Shown here: in pieces, positions 17,776-26,937 of the stretch | Layout: each line of letters begins with the position of its first letter | Position numbering within the stretch: position 1 is the first letter of the stretch | Assembly: GCA_002483265.1 (NCBI GenBank) | Contig: DLHO01000016.1 | Location: 1 to 64,000 of the forward strand | Length of the DNA stretch: 64,000 bases | Direction of reading: 5' to 3' | From: Flavobacteriales bacterium UBA7666 | Lineage (GTDB): Bacteria > Bacteroidota > Bacteroidia > Flavobacteriales_D > Crocinitomicaceae | The notes under the pieces: model-generated | Databases searched by the model: none | What the model saw: only the letters and a program-made list of their open reading frames with translations | What the model was told of the DNA's origin: nothing | Program-made: the position numbers and the translations under genes

Positions 17776-18894
17776 TTATCTGTTTATCATTACCGGCATA
17801 ACCAGCATCAAGATGTCTTCGTGTTCATTTTCAGAAGTATTCGGCATCAATAAACCAGCTCTGCTTGGCTCACTCATTGCAATTTTCACTTCCGGAGCAT
17901 CGATATTATTTAACATTTCCATTAAGAAACGGCTGTTGAATGCGATTTCGATATCTGTTCCATCGTAATTACAAGTCAAACGTTCATTTGCTTCGTTGGA
18001 AAAATCCAGATCTTCAGCAGAAACATTCAATTCACTTCCTGCAATTTTCAATTTTACCTGATGTGTTGTTTTGTTTGCAAAGATCGAAACACGTTTGATT
18101 GCTCCTAAGAATTGTAAACGATCTACAATAAGAATATTTGGATTTTCTTTTGGAATAACTGCTTCGTAATTCGGATACTTTCCATCGATCAAACGGCACA
18201 TCATAATGATATCGTTGAACGTGAAAATTGCATTTGAATCAGTGTATTCGACCAAAACTTCCTCATCACCGCGTAAATTTGATTTCAACAAATTCAATGG
18301 TTTTTTGGGAAGAATAAATGCTGAACCGCCTGTTGCCTGACCATCTGTTCTGCGGTATCTAACCAATTTATGAGCATCCGTTGCTACAAACGTAATGTCT
18401 GAAGGACTGAATTGGCAATACATACCGCTCATTACCGGGCGTAAATCATCGTTTCCTGCTGCAAAAAGTGTTTTGTTAATCGCGCTTGAAATAATTTCAC
18501 CTGAAATACGAATACTTGTACTGTTTTCAATAGCCGGAGTTTTTGGAAACTCTTCACCGTTGAATCCAACCATTTTCGATTTACCATTGTCATATACGAT
18601 CTCCACTCCAAATGAAGCTGAGTCGATTTTGAAAGTACATGGTTGATCCGGAAGGTTCTTCAACACATCTAAAAGCATTTTAGCAGGAATTGCTACTTTG
18701 CCGGAATCTGTTGCCTCCACTTCCATGGTTGTTTGCATCGTCGTTTCTAAATCAGAAGCGGAAATGATCAATTGATTGTCCGAAATGTTGAACAAAAAGT
18801 TGTCAAGGATCGGCAAAGTGTTACTTGTACTTAAAACACCGCTGATGCTCTGAAGATGACGTAGTAAATTCGTACTGGATACGATAAAATTCAT
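17776..18894 (-). CDS. dnaN: DNA polymerase III beta sliding clamp
   Basis: 372 residues, the standard clamp length. It forms the ring that tethers DNA polymerase to template. Typical features are FIVSSTNLLRHLQSISGVL at the start, LPILDNFLF, the ISASDLETTM strand, GEFPKTP, FVATDAHKLV and the C-terminal end VMPVMINR. It follows the gldF-gldG cluster, an arrangement known in gliding Flavobacteriia. Confidence 0.97.
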   Translation of the reverse strand: MNFIVSSTNLLRHLQSISGVLSTSNTLPILDNFLFNISDNQLIISASDLETTMQTTMEVEATDSGKVAIPAKMLLDVLKNLPDQPCTFKIDSASFGVEIVYDNGKSKMVGFNGEEFPKTPAIENSTSIRISGEIISSAINKTLFAAGNDDLRPVMSGMYCQFSPSDITFVATDAHKLVRYRRTDGQATGGSAFILPKKPLNLLKSNLRGDEEVLVEYTDSNAIFTFNDIIMMCRLIDGKYPNYEAVIPKENPNILIVDRLQFLGAIKRVSIFANKTTHQVKLKIAGSELNVSAEDLDFSNEANERLTCNYDGTDIEIAFNSRFLMEMLNNIDAPEVKIAMSEPSRAGLLMPNTSENEHEDILMLVMPVMINR

Positions 18895-18992
18895 ACTATA
18901 TGGTTATTTACGAGAGCAAATATACCAATTATTCATGCGATGAATCGGTGAAAACCCAACTCTTTACCGACAGTTTTCAACGAGATATTAAC

Positions 18993-20030
18993 CTATTGAG
19001 TTGTTGCGTACCTGTTTGGATTGAAATAGATATGTCCCATGATTAAAGGGTTGAAGACAAAATACTGACATTTAACAACTTGTCCGTCGGGTAATTCACA
19101 CCAGAATCTGTTAATATCGTATGTCACTTTGTCGCCAAAATCATCTACTTCTGCATCTCCGGTCGCTTTGATACGGAACATTCTTAAAGTCTTCTTTTCA
19201 CCTTTCGTTGAACGAACTTTTAACTCACAAAATGGTCTGGATCTTTTAAGGCTGTCCAACTGTTTATCACTCAACTCGTAGTTTGGATTTTCAAAGTTTA
19301 CACGTTTGAAATTCAATAAGTAACGATAAACCATGTTCGTGTCAAGGCTAGTTAAATATTTACCTCCGTATTTCACTAAGTAGTCTTTCTTGATTTTTCG
19401 TACTTCGAAGCTTCTTTCAGGTCTTTCATTGAATTTCACATTGACTTCAGCAATATCCTGCATTTGATAAGCAAAAATTCCGGAACATTGCCATTTTCTG
19501 GCATCAGCAAAGAATCGTGGTTCAATAATTCCTTTCAGTCCCTTGATCTCCGCAATTACCGGTAAGTCACTTTTTCCTGCTTCTGCAGATTCTACCAACA
19601 TGTATGTTCCATGATGGTCGGAAGTTGATCCTCCAATGTACCAGGTTTTGCTCCAATCATCGTTTTGGAAATACTGAACTTTGATACCAATGGTGGAAAT
19701 ACGATTGATTACTGTTTTTACTGAGTTTTCAGGAACATATCCTTTAAATCTCACATTATACAGCGCTTCCAGAATGTTAAAAACCAGAACCGGTTGCACG
19801 CATTGTCCTTTGTCATCTGTCCACTGGTTTCCGGAACGAACTAAAGTCATTTCCATACCATTAGGTTCAGTAATGATGATTTTATTGACAGATGCGGTGT
19901 CTTTTATTTCAAAGTTGAAAGCAGCAAGCTGTTCATCAGATTTTCCTTTTTTACTCATTAATTGAGAAGTGAAAATCCCTAATCCCACTAAAAGTGCGAT
20001 GCCTAAAATAACGATGATAATTCTTTTCAT
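18993..20030 (-). CDS. Membrane-anchored DUF4340-like protein of the gldFG operon
   Basis: 345 residues with one N-terminal transmembrane helix (IIIVILGIALLVGLGIFTS) and a periplasmic region of beta-rich character (VNKIIITEPNGMEMTLVR; TWYIGGSTSDHHGTYM). The segment order resembles DUF4340 proteins, which often accompany ABC-2 permease/GldG-like pairs. It starts 4 bp after gldG, so it is almost certainly co-expressed with it. The family call is by pattern, not a search. Confidence 0.7.
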   Translation of the reverse strand: MKRIIIVILGIALLVGLGIFTSQLMSKKGKSDEQLAAFNFEIKDTASVNKIIITEPNGMEMTLVRSGNQWTDDKGQCVQPVLVFNILEALYNVRFKGYVPENSVKTVINRISTIGIKVQYFQNDDWSKTWYIGGSTSDHHGTYMLVESAEAGKSDLPVIAEIKGLKGIIEPRFFADARKWQCSGIFAYQMQDIAEVNVKFNERPERSFEVRKIKKDYLVKYGGKYLTSLDTNMVYRYLLNFKRVNFENPNYELSDKQLDSLKRSRPFCELKVRSTKGEKKTLRMFRIKATGDAEVDDFGDKVTYDINRFWCELPDGQVVKCQYFVFNPLIMGHIYFNPNRYATTQ

Positions 20031-20034
20031 ATGA

Positions 20035-21843
20035 CTAAGAACGTGCGTAACGACGTTTACGCAAGTAGAATAATAAAATTGCTAATAAAATAATGAGAAA
20101 CGAAGGAATGACCACATTGATAAGCATGTACTTCGTACGTTGGTCTTTTATTTTTTCCTTGTTAATCGGGTGAATGTCAATTTGTTTGCTTCGAATATCT
20201 AATACGGAATTATCTCCCATCATGTAATCGACCATGTTTTGGAAGAATTCCTGATTACCATAAATCAACGGCTGCATGCGCATTTGAGCCATTACCTCAT
20301 CGTAACGCAAGTTGTTGAATGAGATCGGACGGTACATCATTTTCCCAGTTTTACCTGGCATGGAATCGTAGTAATTAGCTATGAAGGTTCCGTTTGCGAC
20401 CACCAGTACTTTGCCTTCTTCTTTGCTGCGAGTAAGGAATCCTGATTCAGGGTTTTTCGCAAATTCATCTGTCAAACGGTTCTTGAAGTGAGAGTCGAAT
20501 TTTCCTTCAGACATACCTGCAAGACAAATTTTGTTTCTTTCAGATGTGGGATTGTCTGCTAAGATTGGCACTTTACCATAGTTCATTGGCATAGCGAGAC
20601 TAATCAAAGGAGCCATTCCCGTTACCCGCGAGTTGGTTGAACTAGTCAAAATAGGAGAGACCAGCCTGCTTTCGTTTGGGATTAATTGAATCTGTGAAGC
20701 ATAACGAAGCATCACCGGTTCGATATTTCGCGCTATCGGATGTTTTGTTGGTGTTGCTGCTACATAAAAGAACCAAGGCAATAAACTTTGTTTCGCAAAT
20801 GGTGTTTGAATTGGGGAACAACGCACATCCATGACGTAATTGTCATCGGTCTTAATTCCGTAATTGAAGAGCAATTTATCTAAGCCAAGATCTGTTCTTA
20901 CTGTGCTTACCATTCCGGTTCTGTTCAAAGAATCCTGTGGGAAAGTCAATTTATCAAAGAAACACATCAATCTTCCGCCTCGCATTACGAATTGATCCAG
21001 AATGTAAAGATCTTTATCTGTGTAAGCGGTTCTTGGTCTTGCAATGATTGCACCGGTGAATCCATCCAGAGCTCTCAGGGAGTCTTTCATGACAACATCC
21101 TCCACAGAGTAATAAGGCTCCAATAGCGATCTTACACGTTGTGTTTCTGCAAAACGCAATTCACCATGTCCACCAATGAAAGCAATACGCGGTTTTTGTT
21201 TCTGAATCGTTCTTCTCAATGCTGAAATGAGCATGTATTCGAGATTGTTAATCGAATTTTGAATCGTTGTTTCGGAGAATTCTTTCGACAATTGCGCGGG
21301 TTGTCCCTGTGGTGAACCCGGTAGTAACTGAATATAGTTTTTGGTAAAACCTTCGTACTCGATTTCTGCTCCCGGCCACAAAGTCATTTGAGTTTGAGAA
21401 CCGTCTTTTTGATAAACAATTTCCAATGGAATAATTCCGTTTCCTTTGTTGTAAAGGATTTGAAACAAACTGTTTTGTTCTGCTTCCGTTCCAACCAATG
21501 GATCAATGAATTCATATTCAATGCGGTCGCCGGCTATTTCTTTGAATTCGGCCAGTTTATCTTCAATTGCATTTCTAAAGCGTTTGATCTCAGCAGGAAG
21601 TTTTCCGTCCAGATAGATCTTTAGATACAGGCGGTTTACTTTATTGTTTTTCTTACCATCTTCCCGCATCTTATCCAGGAATTCGATGGAGCCTGATGAA
21701 AGCGAGTAACGCTCATCTTCAGTCATGTCGATTCTGGAGTAAACGAATGTTCCAATGATATTGAGGAATATTACAACACCTACAATGATTCCCAGTACGA
21801 TCCAATTGTAGAACTTTTTTATTTTGCCATTACTTTCAGCCAT
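20035..21843 (-). CDS. gldG: Gliding-motility ABC transporter component GldG
   Basis: 602 residues, matching GldG. An N-terminal helix (NWIVLGIIVGVVIFLNIIGTFVYS) precedes a large extracytoplasmic domain with the RIDMTEDERYSLS start typical of the family, and a C-terminal helix (LINVVIPSFLIILLAILLFYL) with a basic tail. Together with GldF and the ATPase GldA it is thought to form an ABC transporter needed for gliding in Flavobacterium. Gene spacing to gldF is 4 bp. Confidence 0.92.
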   Translation of the reverse strand: MAESNGKIKKFYNWIVLGIIVGVVIFLNIIGTFVYSRIDMTEDERYSLSSGSIEFLDKMREDGKKNNKVNRLYLKIYLDGKLPAEIKRFRNAIEDKLAEFKEIAGDRIEYEFIDPLVGTEAEQNSLFQILYNKGNGIIPLEIVYQKDGSQTQMTLWPGAEIEYEGFTKNYIQLLPGSPQGQPAQLSKEFSETTIQNSINNLEYMLISALRRTIQKQKPRIAFIGGHGELRFAETQRVRSLLEPYYSVEDVVMKDSLRALDGFTGAIIARPRTAYTDKDLYILDQFVMRGGRLMCFFDKLTFPQDSLNRTGMVSTVRTDLGLDKLLFNYGIKTDDNYVMDVRCSPIQTPFAKQSLLPWFFYVAATPTKHPIARNIEPVMLRYASQIQLIPNESRLVSPILTSSTNSRVTGMAPLISLAMPMNYGKVPILADNPTSERNKICLAGMSEGKFDSHFKNRLTDEFAKNPESGFLTRSKEEGKVLVVANGTFIANYYDSMPGKTGKMMYRPISFNNLRYDEVMAQMRMQPLIYGNQEFFQNMVDYMMGDNSVLDIRSKQIDIHPINKEKIKDQRTKYMLINVVIPSFLIILLAILLFYLRKRRYARS

Positions 21844-21847
21844 CGGA

Positions 21848-22603
21848 TTAACGTTTCAAAGATTTAACAACTGTAAGGGTTGCAGCTAAGAAAATTGCAA
21901 TCATCCCGAAAAAATAAATGAGGTCACTTGTATCAATTACACCTTTTTTGATCCCCGTGTAATGAGACCAAAGTCCTAAATATTGAAATACATAATCAAA
22001 ATCGCCCATTAGGTTAAATGATCCAAGCTGATCAAAACCATCATAAAAAAGCCAGCAAAGAAACATGGCAATAATGAACGAAACGATTTGATTGCTTGTG
22101 ATTGCGGAAGAAAAAATACCAATCGCGATCAAACATGATCCAAGTAATACTAGCCCCAGATAAGAAGTGAAAGTAGCCCCTTCATCAATAACTGTTTTGG
22201 CAACTCCGTCTTCATCAAAAGCATCTGCTCCCAAACTAACCATACTGTAGTAGTATATTAAAGTGGGCAAAAGCGAAATCAATAATAAAGTAACGCCAGC
22301 CAGGTATTTTGCAGCGATAATTTGAAAATCTGTAATTGGTCGGGTGAAAAGTAATTCGATGGTTCCGGTTTTCCGCTCTTCTGCAATCATTCGCATGGTG
22401 ATCGCCGGGATCAGAACACAAAGTACATAAGGAGCCACATTGAAAAACGGGATCATATCGGCTTCGTCACCTTCCATTAAATTTGATGGACCGCTGACAA
22501 GCCAGAGCATGATTCCAGTAAACACCAAGAAAATGACGATAAAAATATATCCAATGACTGAGCCTAAAAAACTCCTGATCTCTTTCCAGTAAAGTGCTTT
22601 CAT
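21848..22603 (-). CDS. gldF: Gliding-motility ABC permease GldF
   Basis: 251 residues with six predicted membrane helices and the ABC-2 permease pattern (LYWKEIRSFLGSVIGYIFI; ITMRMIAEERKTGTIELLFTRPI). It is first in gldF-gldG-DUF4340. No gldA is adjacent, which is normal in this group. Confidence 0.92.
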   Translation of the reverse strand: MKALYWKEIRSFLGSVIGYIFIVIFLVFTGIMLWLVSGPSNLMEGDEADMIPFFNVAPYVLCVLIPAITMRMIAEERKTGTIELLFTRPITDFQIIAAKYLAGVTLLLISLLPTLIYYYSMVSLGADAFDEDGVAKTVIDEGATFTSYLGLVLLGSCLIAIGIFSSAITSNQIVSFIIAMFLCWLFYDGFDQLGSFNLMGDFDYVFQYLGLWSHYTGIKKGVIDTSDLIYFFGMIAIFLAATLTVVKSLKR

Positions 22604-22765
22604 ATCTAATTAACTTCGGCAAAAATAAGAACAATATTGAGAATTTGTCTAAATTCTATTCACTTCCGTGAATCGTTATTCGCAAGCAATGTTTCGAGTC
22701 CGTCAGCTTGCGAGTTGATTTATCTCCAGCCACTGCTGGCTCTTGTTTTGAGTAGCTATAAACGT

Positions 22766-23089
22766 TTAATTTGACAGATGGTTGGGTTTAAATGAACCAT
22801 CTTCAAAATACGTGTTCACACTCCAGGCTTCCGGTTTTCCGCCAAACCATGGTTTAATGGTAGACCAAACTCCGCCAAACAAATCAGAATCTCTGTATGC
22901 GTTTAACGCATTTTCATCCTTCCAGTTACTATAGGTGAAAATGATGTTCGGATGATGTATGTCTTGCATCAAACGCATTCCATAACAGTTTTCGAAGGTG
23001 CTTACCCGTGTGTTTATTGTGTCGAAATAGGTAAGGAAGTCTTGAACTTTTTCTTCTTGAAATGTCAGTTTAACAATTCGTGTAAGCAT
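22766..23089 (-). CDS. Antibiotic-biosynthesis-monooxygenase-like protein
   Basis: 107 residues from the ATG at 23089. The start (MLTRIVKLTFQEEKVQDFL) and the later FTYSNWKDENALNAYRDSDLF match small dimeric ferredoxin-like ABM-fold proteins (YgiN-like). A longer upstream frame is rejected because it runs over the SAM hydrolase gene. It starts 4 bp after that gene. Substrate unknown. Confidence 0.8.
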   Translation of the reverse strand: MLTRIVKLTFQEEKVQDFLTYFDTINTRVSTFENCYGMRLMQDIHHPNIIFTYSNWKDENALNAYRDSDLFGGVWSTIKPWFGGKPEAWSVNTYFEDGSFKPNHLSN

Positions 23090-23093
23090 AGAT

Positions 23094-23942
23094 TTAAAAT
23101 AATGAATCAATTGTTTTTGCAGATCCGCGAGGTGTAAATTCAATACGAACCAGATCATGGATACGAAGTCCAAATAGTGAGTCCGCTCCTCCGCCATTTC
23201 CGGTTGCACCTTTGTTAATAGCGATTTCAAGCAGATTGTTATCATTGAAAAATGCTAAACGTTCTCCGGCAGCTACATCGTTGTAAGTGCTCGATATTTC
23301 GTCAATGTAATATTCACGTTTCCGAAATAGAATTGTAAACGGAGCATCTTCAAATCTTCCAAATATCTCTTTGGTGATATTGGTAATGGCATTTCCGTAA
23401 TGATCGATGTGAACAATGGAACCCTTGATCAGATTTTCTTCGATCACAGCATTCACAGTATGAGCAACCCGCCAGGATATTTCCGGGGAACCAATCTCAT
23501 GCAACGATTCTCCGGAAAGAATCCGAACTGCAGTGGGAACAAAAATGTTTTTTACAGGGAAACGAAGTCCTTTGGGATTGGATAGTACATTGTCAATCCT
23601 CCAAAAACCATCAGGCTGTTCTTCTTTCAGGATCAGAGCGAAAATTCCATTGTCATTTGAAATGAAATAATGTCCTTTGAATAATAAAATACTCGGATAA
23701 GCCCCATTACTTGAATTAATGATTGGTTCACTATCTACTCCGATGATATGAATAGTACCTTCCGGAAATTCATGAAAGGATGCCTGAATGTAATAACTTG
23801 CGTCTGCAATATCGAATGGGCGAACCTGATGGGTAATATCTACAATGGACACTTGGGGAGCTAATTTGAATAAATTTCCCTTTAGAACTGCTACATAGTA
23901 GTCAGTCAATCCCATATCAGTTGTCAATGTGATAATTCCCAT
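23094..23942 (-). CDS. S-adenosylmethionine hydrolase (SAM hydroxide adenosyltransferase)
   Basis: 282 residues, normal length. The family (DUF62, fluorinase/chlorinase-like) uses water to cleave SAM to adenosine and methionine. Signature elements: ITLTTDMGLTDYYVAVLKG at the N-terminus, VDITHQVRPFDI, and FISNDNGIFAL. The Asp/His set for water activation is present. Position next to gldF and phoH is conserved in Flavobacteriia. Confidence 0.92.
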   Translation of the reverse strand: MGIITLTTDMGLTDYYVAVLKGNLFKLAPQVSIVDITHQVRPFDIADASYYIQASFHEFPEGTIHIIGVDSEPIINSSNGAYPSILLFKGHYFISNDNGIFALILKEEQPDGFWRIDNVLSNPKGLRFPVKNIFVPTAVRILSGESLHEIGSPEISWRVAHTVNAVIEENLIKGSIVHIDHYGNAITNITKEIFGRFEDAPFTILFRKREYYIDEISSTYNDVAAGERLAFFNDNNLLEIAINKGATGNGGGADSLFGLRIHDLVRIEFTPRGSAKTIDSLF

Positions 23943-24044
23943 TTGATAAAACCTGTCTGTATCCGTTGAAAAATTAATTAAATTTGTTTCAAAAATACGG
24001 GTTAATAATACAACCGGAACTTACAAACAAAAGATTTATTCACA

Positions 24045-25055
24045 TTGACAGAGAAGAAAATTGAAATAACCGGAACCAATGTCGTTGAATTATTTGGAGT
24101 TAACAATTCCAATTTGAAACACATTCGATCATTTTTCCCAAAATTAAAGATCAATTCACGCGGAAATGAATTGACAATTGTTGGCGATCCTGAAGTAATG
24201 GAAGAATTTGAACGCAAGTTTGAATTGATTCTTGCGCATTTCAACCAATACAATATTCTAACTGAGAATAACATTGACAACTTGATGTTGGATGATGGCT
24301 CTGCCATGCTTTCTTCAGACGGAAGTGAAACATTGGTTCACGGGAATGGAGGAGTTAAAATCAAGGCGAAGACGCTTAATCAGCGAAGATTGGTTCAAGC
24401 AGTTGATAAAAGTGATATGGTTTTTGCCGTTGGTCCGGCTGGAACCGGTAAAACATATACTGCTGTTGCTTTGGCTGTTCGTGCATTGAAAGCGAAAGAA
24501 GTAAAACGCATAGTTTTGACAAGACCTGCAGTTGAAGCAGGCGAGAATTTAGGATTCCTTCCCGGAGATTTGAAAGAAAAACTGGATCCTTACTTAATGC
24601 CTTTGTATGATGCTTTGCGTGATATGATTCCACCCGAAAAACTAGCAGATATGTTGGAATTTGGAATCATCGAGATTGCTCCGTTGGCATTTATGCGGGG
24701 TAGAACTCTGGACAAAGCATTTGTAATTCTGGACGAAGCTCAAAATGCCACCGTGATGCAAATGAAAATGTTTTTGACCCGTATGGGACAAACGGCTCAG
24801 TTTGTTATTACCGGTGACATGTCTCAGGTCGATTTACCGCATCGTCAAAAATCCGGATTGTCTTATGCCTTAGATATTCTAAATGATGTGGAGGAAATTG
24901 AAATTATTCGCTTGACACAAAGTGATGTGATCCGACATTCATTGGTGAAACGCATTATTGATGCATTTGATAAAGCGGAAGCTATCGAGAAAGCGAGACG
25001 TTTTGAGAAAGAAGAAGAAGAAAAAGAGGAAAGATCAAAATCGAAAAAAAAATAA
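24045..25055 (+). CDS. phoH: PhoH-family ATPase
   Basis: 336 residues. It starts at a TTG: the reading MTEKKIEITGTNVVELFG is the family N-terminus and no ATG lies nearby. Walker A is GPAGTGKT (130-137) and Walker B is VILDEAQNAT. The Lys/Glu-rich C-terminal tail is low-complexity. PhoH proteins are cytoplasmic ATPases of RNA/phosphate-stress biology; some have helicase/RNase activity. The gene is divergent from the SAM hydrolase gene and 22 bp upstream of purC. Confidence 0.92.
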   Translation: MTEKKIEITGTNVVELFGVNNSNLKHIRSFFPKLKINSRGNELTIVGDPEVMEEFERKFELILAHFNQYNILTENNIDNLMLDDGSAMLSSDGSETLVHGNGGVKIKAKTLNQRRLVQAVDKSDMVFAVGPAGTGKTYTAVALAVRALKAKEVKRIVLTRPAVEAGENLGFLPGDLKEKLDPYLMPLYDALRDMIPPEKLADMLEFGIIEIAPLAFMRGRTLDKAFVILDEAQNATVMQMKMFLTRMGQTAQFVITGDMSQVDLPHRQKSGLSYALDILNDVEEIEIIRLTQSDVIRHSLVKRIIDAFDKAEAIEKARRFEKEEEEKEERSKSKKK

Positions 25056-25077
25056 ACCAATTCCAATATTGTATATT

Positions 25078-26037
25078 ATGTTGAACGAAACAATAACAAG
25101 TACCAATTTTAAATTCCCGAAACAAACCAACGTTTACAGAGGGAAGGTACGTGAAGTGTATACCATTGACAATGAGTATATGGTCATGGTTGCTACGGAT
25201 CGAATTTCAGCTTTCGACCACATTTTACCCAAAGGAATTCCGTTTAAAGGTCAGGTTTTGAATCAAGTTGCAACGATGTTCTTAGAGGCAACTCGCGACA
25301 TTGTTCCAAATTGGTTGATAGGAACACCGGATCCTTCGGTAGCAGTTGGTTATGCTTGTGAGCCGGTACGTGTGGAAATGGTCATTCGTGGATATTTGGC
25401 AGGTCATTCTGCAAGAGAATATGCATTGGGTAAACGCGTTTTATGTGGAGTTGCACTTCCGGAAGGAATGAAAGAAAATGATCGTTTTCCGGAACCGATT
25501 ATCACTCCCGCAACGAAAGCTGATGAAGGTCATGATGAAGATATTTCGAGAGAAGACATCCTGAAAAAAGGAATCGTTCCTCAAGATATCTATGAAAAAA
25601 TGGAAGGTTACACACGAGCTTTGTTTCAACGAGGAACTGAAATGGCTGCGGAAAGAGGTTTGATATTAGTGGACACTAAATATGAATTCGGAATCAGAAA
25701 CGGAGAAGTAATCTTAATTGATGAGATCCACACCCCCGATTCATCCCGCTATTTTTATGCAGATGGATACGAAGATCGTCAGACAAAAGGAGAGAACCAA
25801 CGCCAGCTCTCAAAAGAATTTGTTCGTCAATGGTTGATCGAAAACGATTTTCAAGGATTGGAAGGTCAAGTAATGCCGGATATGCCGGATTCTTTCGTTG
25901 ATACCATTACAGAACGTTATATTGAGCTTTACGAGAAAATTACGGGGAATTCATTCGTGAAAGGCGATACGTCGAATATCAACAAGCGCATTGAAACAAA
26001 TGTTGCGGTATTTTTGATGGAGAAAGGAATTATTTAG
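25078..26037 (+). CDS. purC: Phosphoribosylaminoimidazole-succinocarboxamide synthase (SAICAR synthase)
   Basis: 319 residues from the ATG at 25078. The enzyme ligates aspartate to CAIR in purine synthesis using ATP. Key features are YRGKVREVY, DRISAFDHILP, the RGYLAGHS loop, and DTKYEFG...LIDEIHTPDSSRY. The length fits the longer purC type of Bacteroidota. An upstream extension with a poly-Lys segment overlaps phoH and is rejected. Confidence 0.95.
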   Translation: MLNETITSTNFKFPKQTNVYRGKVREVYTIDNEYMVMVATDRISAFDHILPKGIPFKGQVLNQVATMFLEATRDIVPNWLIGTPDPSVAVGYACEPVRVEMVIRGYLAGHSAREYALGKRVLCGVALPEGMKENDRFPEPIITPATKADEGHDEDISREDILKKGIVPQDIYEKMEGYTRALFQRGTEMAAERGLILVDTKYEFGIRNGEVILIDEIHTPDSSRYFYADGYEDRQTKGENQRQLSKEFVRQWLIENDFQGLEGQVMPDMPDSFVDTITERYIELYEKITGNSFVKGDTSNINKRIETNVAVFLMEKGII

Positions 26038-26131
26038 ACTGAAAACATAAGAAGACTAGAGACATAAGACAGTAGACTTGTTGTTACTTTCAAAGTACAA
26101 TCAAAGTCTTTTGTCTAGCATCTTCAGTCTA
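26036..26131. repeat. AGAC/GTCT heptad inverted element D2
   Basis: It runs from inside the purC stop codon to inside the stop codon of the convergent SDR gene. The left half has AGAC units (AGACTGA, AGACTAG, AGACATA, AGACAGT, AGACTTG), mostly 7-nt phased, and the right half has AAGTCTT, TTGTCTA, CAGTCTA. A small inner hairpin (TACTTTCAAAGTA) fills the centre. Confidence 0.75.
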
Positions 26132-26911
26132 AGTTGGACTTTGCTTCGCTATAATCTTCCAGAATAATCTTGGGAAAAAGCGTTTCAGCGTTACTGCATT
26201 GATTTCTTTATTCCCGATCAGAACTTCTTTTTTCTTCTTTTCAACTGCTTTTAAAAGAATCGATACACATTCATCAACAGGCATTCCGGTTGCTTGATTG
26301 TGATCCATCTCTCCATGGGCATTTCCATCCTTTCCAAGTGCACTCATGGAAATGGGAGTGTTGATTTTTCCCGGAAAAGCGATCGTAACTGAAATGTTAT
26401 TCTTTGCCTCTTCTAAAAGCAGACTTTCAAAAAAACCTTGAATAGCGTGTTTACTTGCACTGTATGCTGAGCGCAGATAAAACCCAAATTTTCCTGCAAT
26501 GCTCGAAATGGCAATAATGTGACCCGATTTTTGAGCTTGCATATAGGGTAAAACAGCCTTTGTAAGCGAGATGGTTCCGAAGTAATTGATTTCCATGATC
26601 CGACGATCCACCTCAAGAGAAGTTTCACTTGCTTCTGCACGCTGACTTAGGCCACCACAATTATACAGGTAATCAATTCGCTTGGTTTCTGCCAATACCT
26701 GTTTCGCTAAATTTGGGAAATCTGCAGAGTGCTCTAGATCAAGAGGGATGATCAAATGTTCTTCCGAATTTGGAAGCGTTTTTTTCAATGCGAGAAGTTT
26801 CTCTTCACTGCGGCTCGACAGGATCAGTTTGAAGCCTTTTCGAGCAAGTTGTCTGCAGACTTCTTCTCCAATTCCGGAAGAAGCACCTGTAATCCAAGCT
26901 ACATGTTTCAT
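26129..26911 (-). CDS. SDR-family oxidoreductase
   Basis: 260 residues from the ATG at 26911. It has a Rossmann motif TGASSGIGEEV, NCGG in place of NAG, and catalytic ISSIAGKFG...YSASKHA. The C-terminal region is longer than minimal SDRs and contains a hydrophobic/basic end (KRFFPRLFWKIIAK), as in membrane-associated DltE/DHRS7-like SDRs. Substrate unknown. Confidence 0.85.
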   Translation of the reverse strand: MKHVAWITGASSGIGEEVCRQLARKGFKLILSSRSEEKLLALKKTLPNSEEHLIIPLDLEHSADFPNLAKQVLAETKRIDYLYNCGGLSQRAEASETSLEVDRRIMEINYFGTISLTKAVLPYMQAQKSGHIIAISSIAGKFGFYLRSAYSASKHAIQGFFESLLLEEAKNNISVTIAFPGKINTPISMSALGKDGNAHGEMDHNQATGMPVDECVSILLKAVEKKKKEVLIGNKEINAVTLKRFFPRLFWKIIAKQSPT

Positions 26912-26937
26912 CGTAGCGCGAAAATACATATTTAGAT

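Noticed and set aside
22680..22765. Terminator or small RNA downstream of the ABM gene
   Set aside because: Short inverted repeats (TCGCAAGC...GCTTGCGA, AGCCA...TGGCT) are present but without a T-run or clear extent.
24958..25077. Lys-rich N-terminal extension of purC
   Set aside because: Out-of-frame reading of the phoH tail; PurC proteins start at the ATG at 25078.
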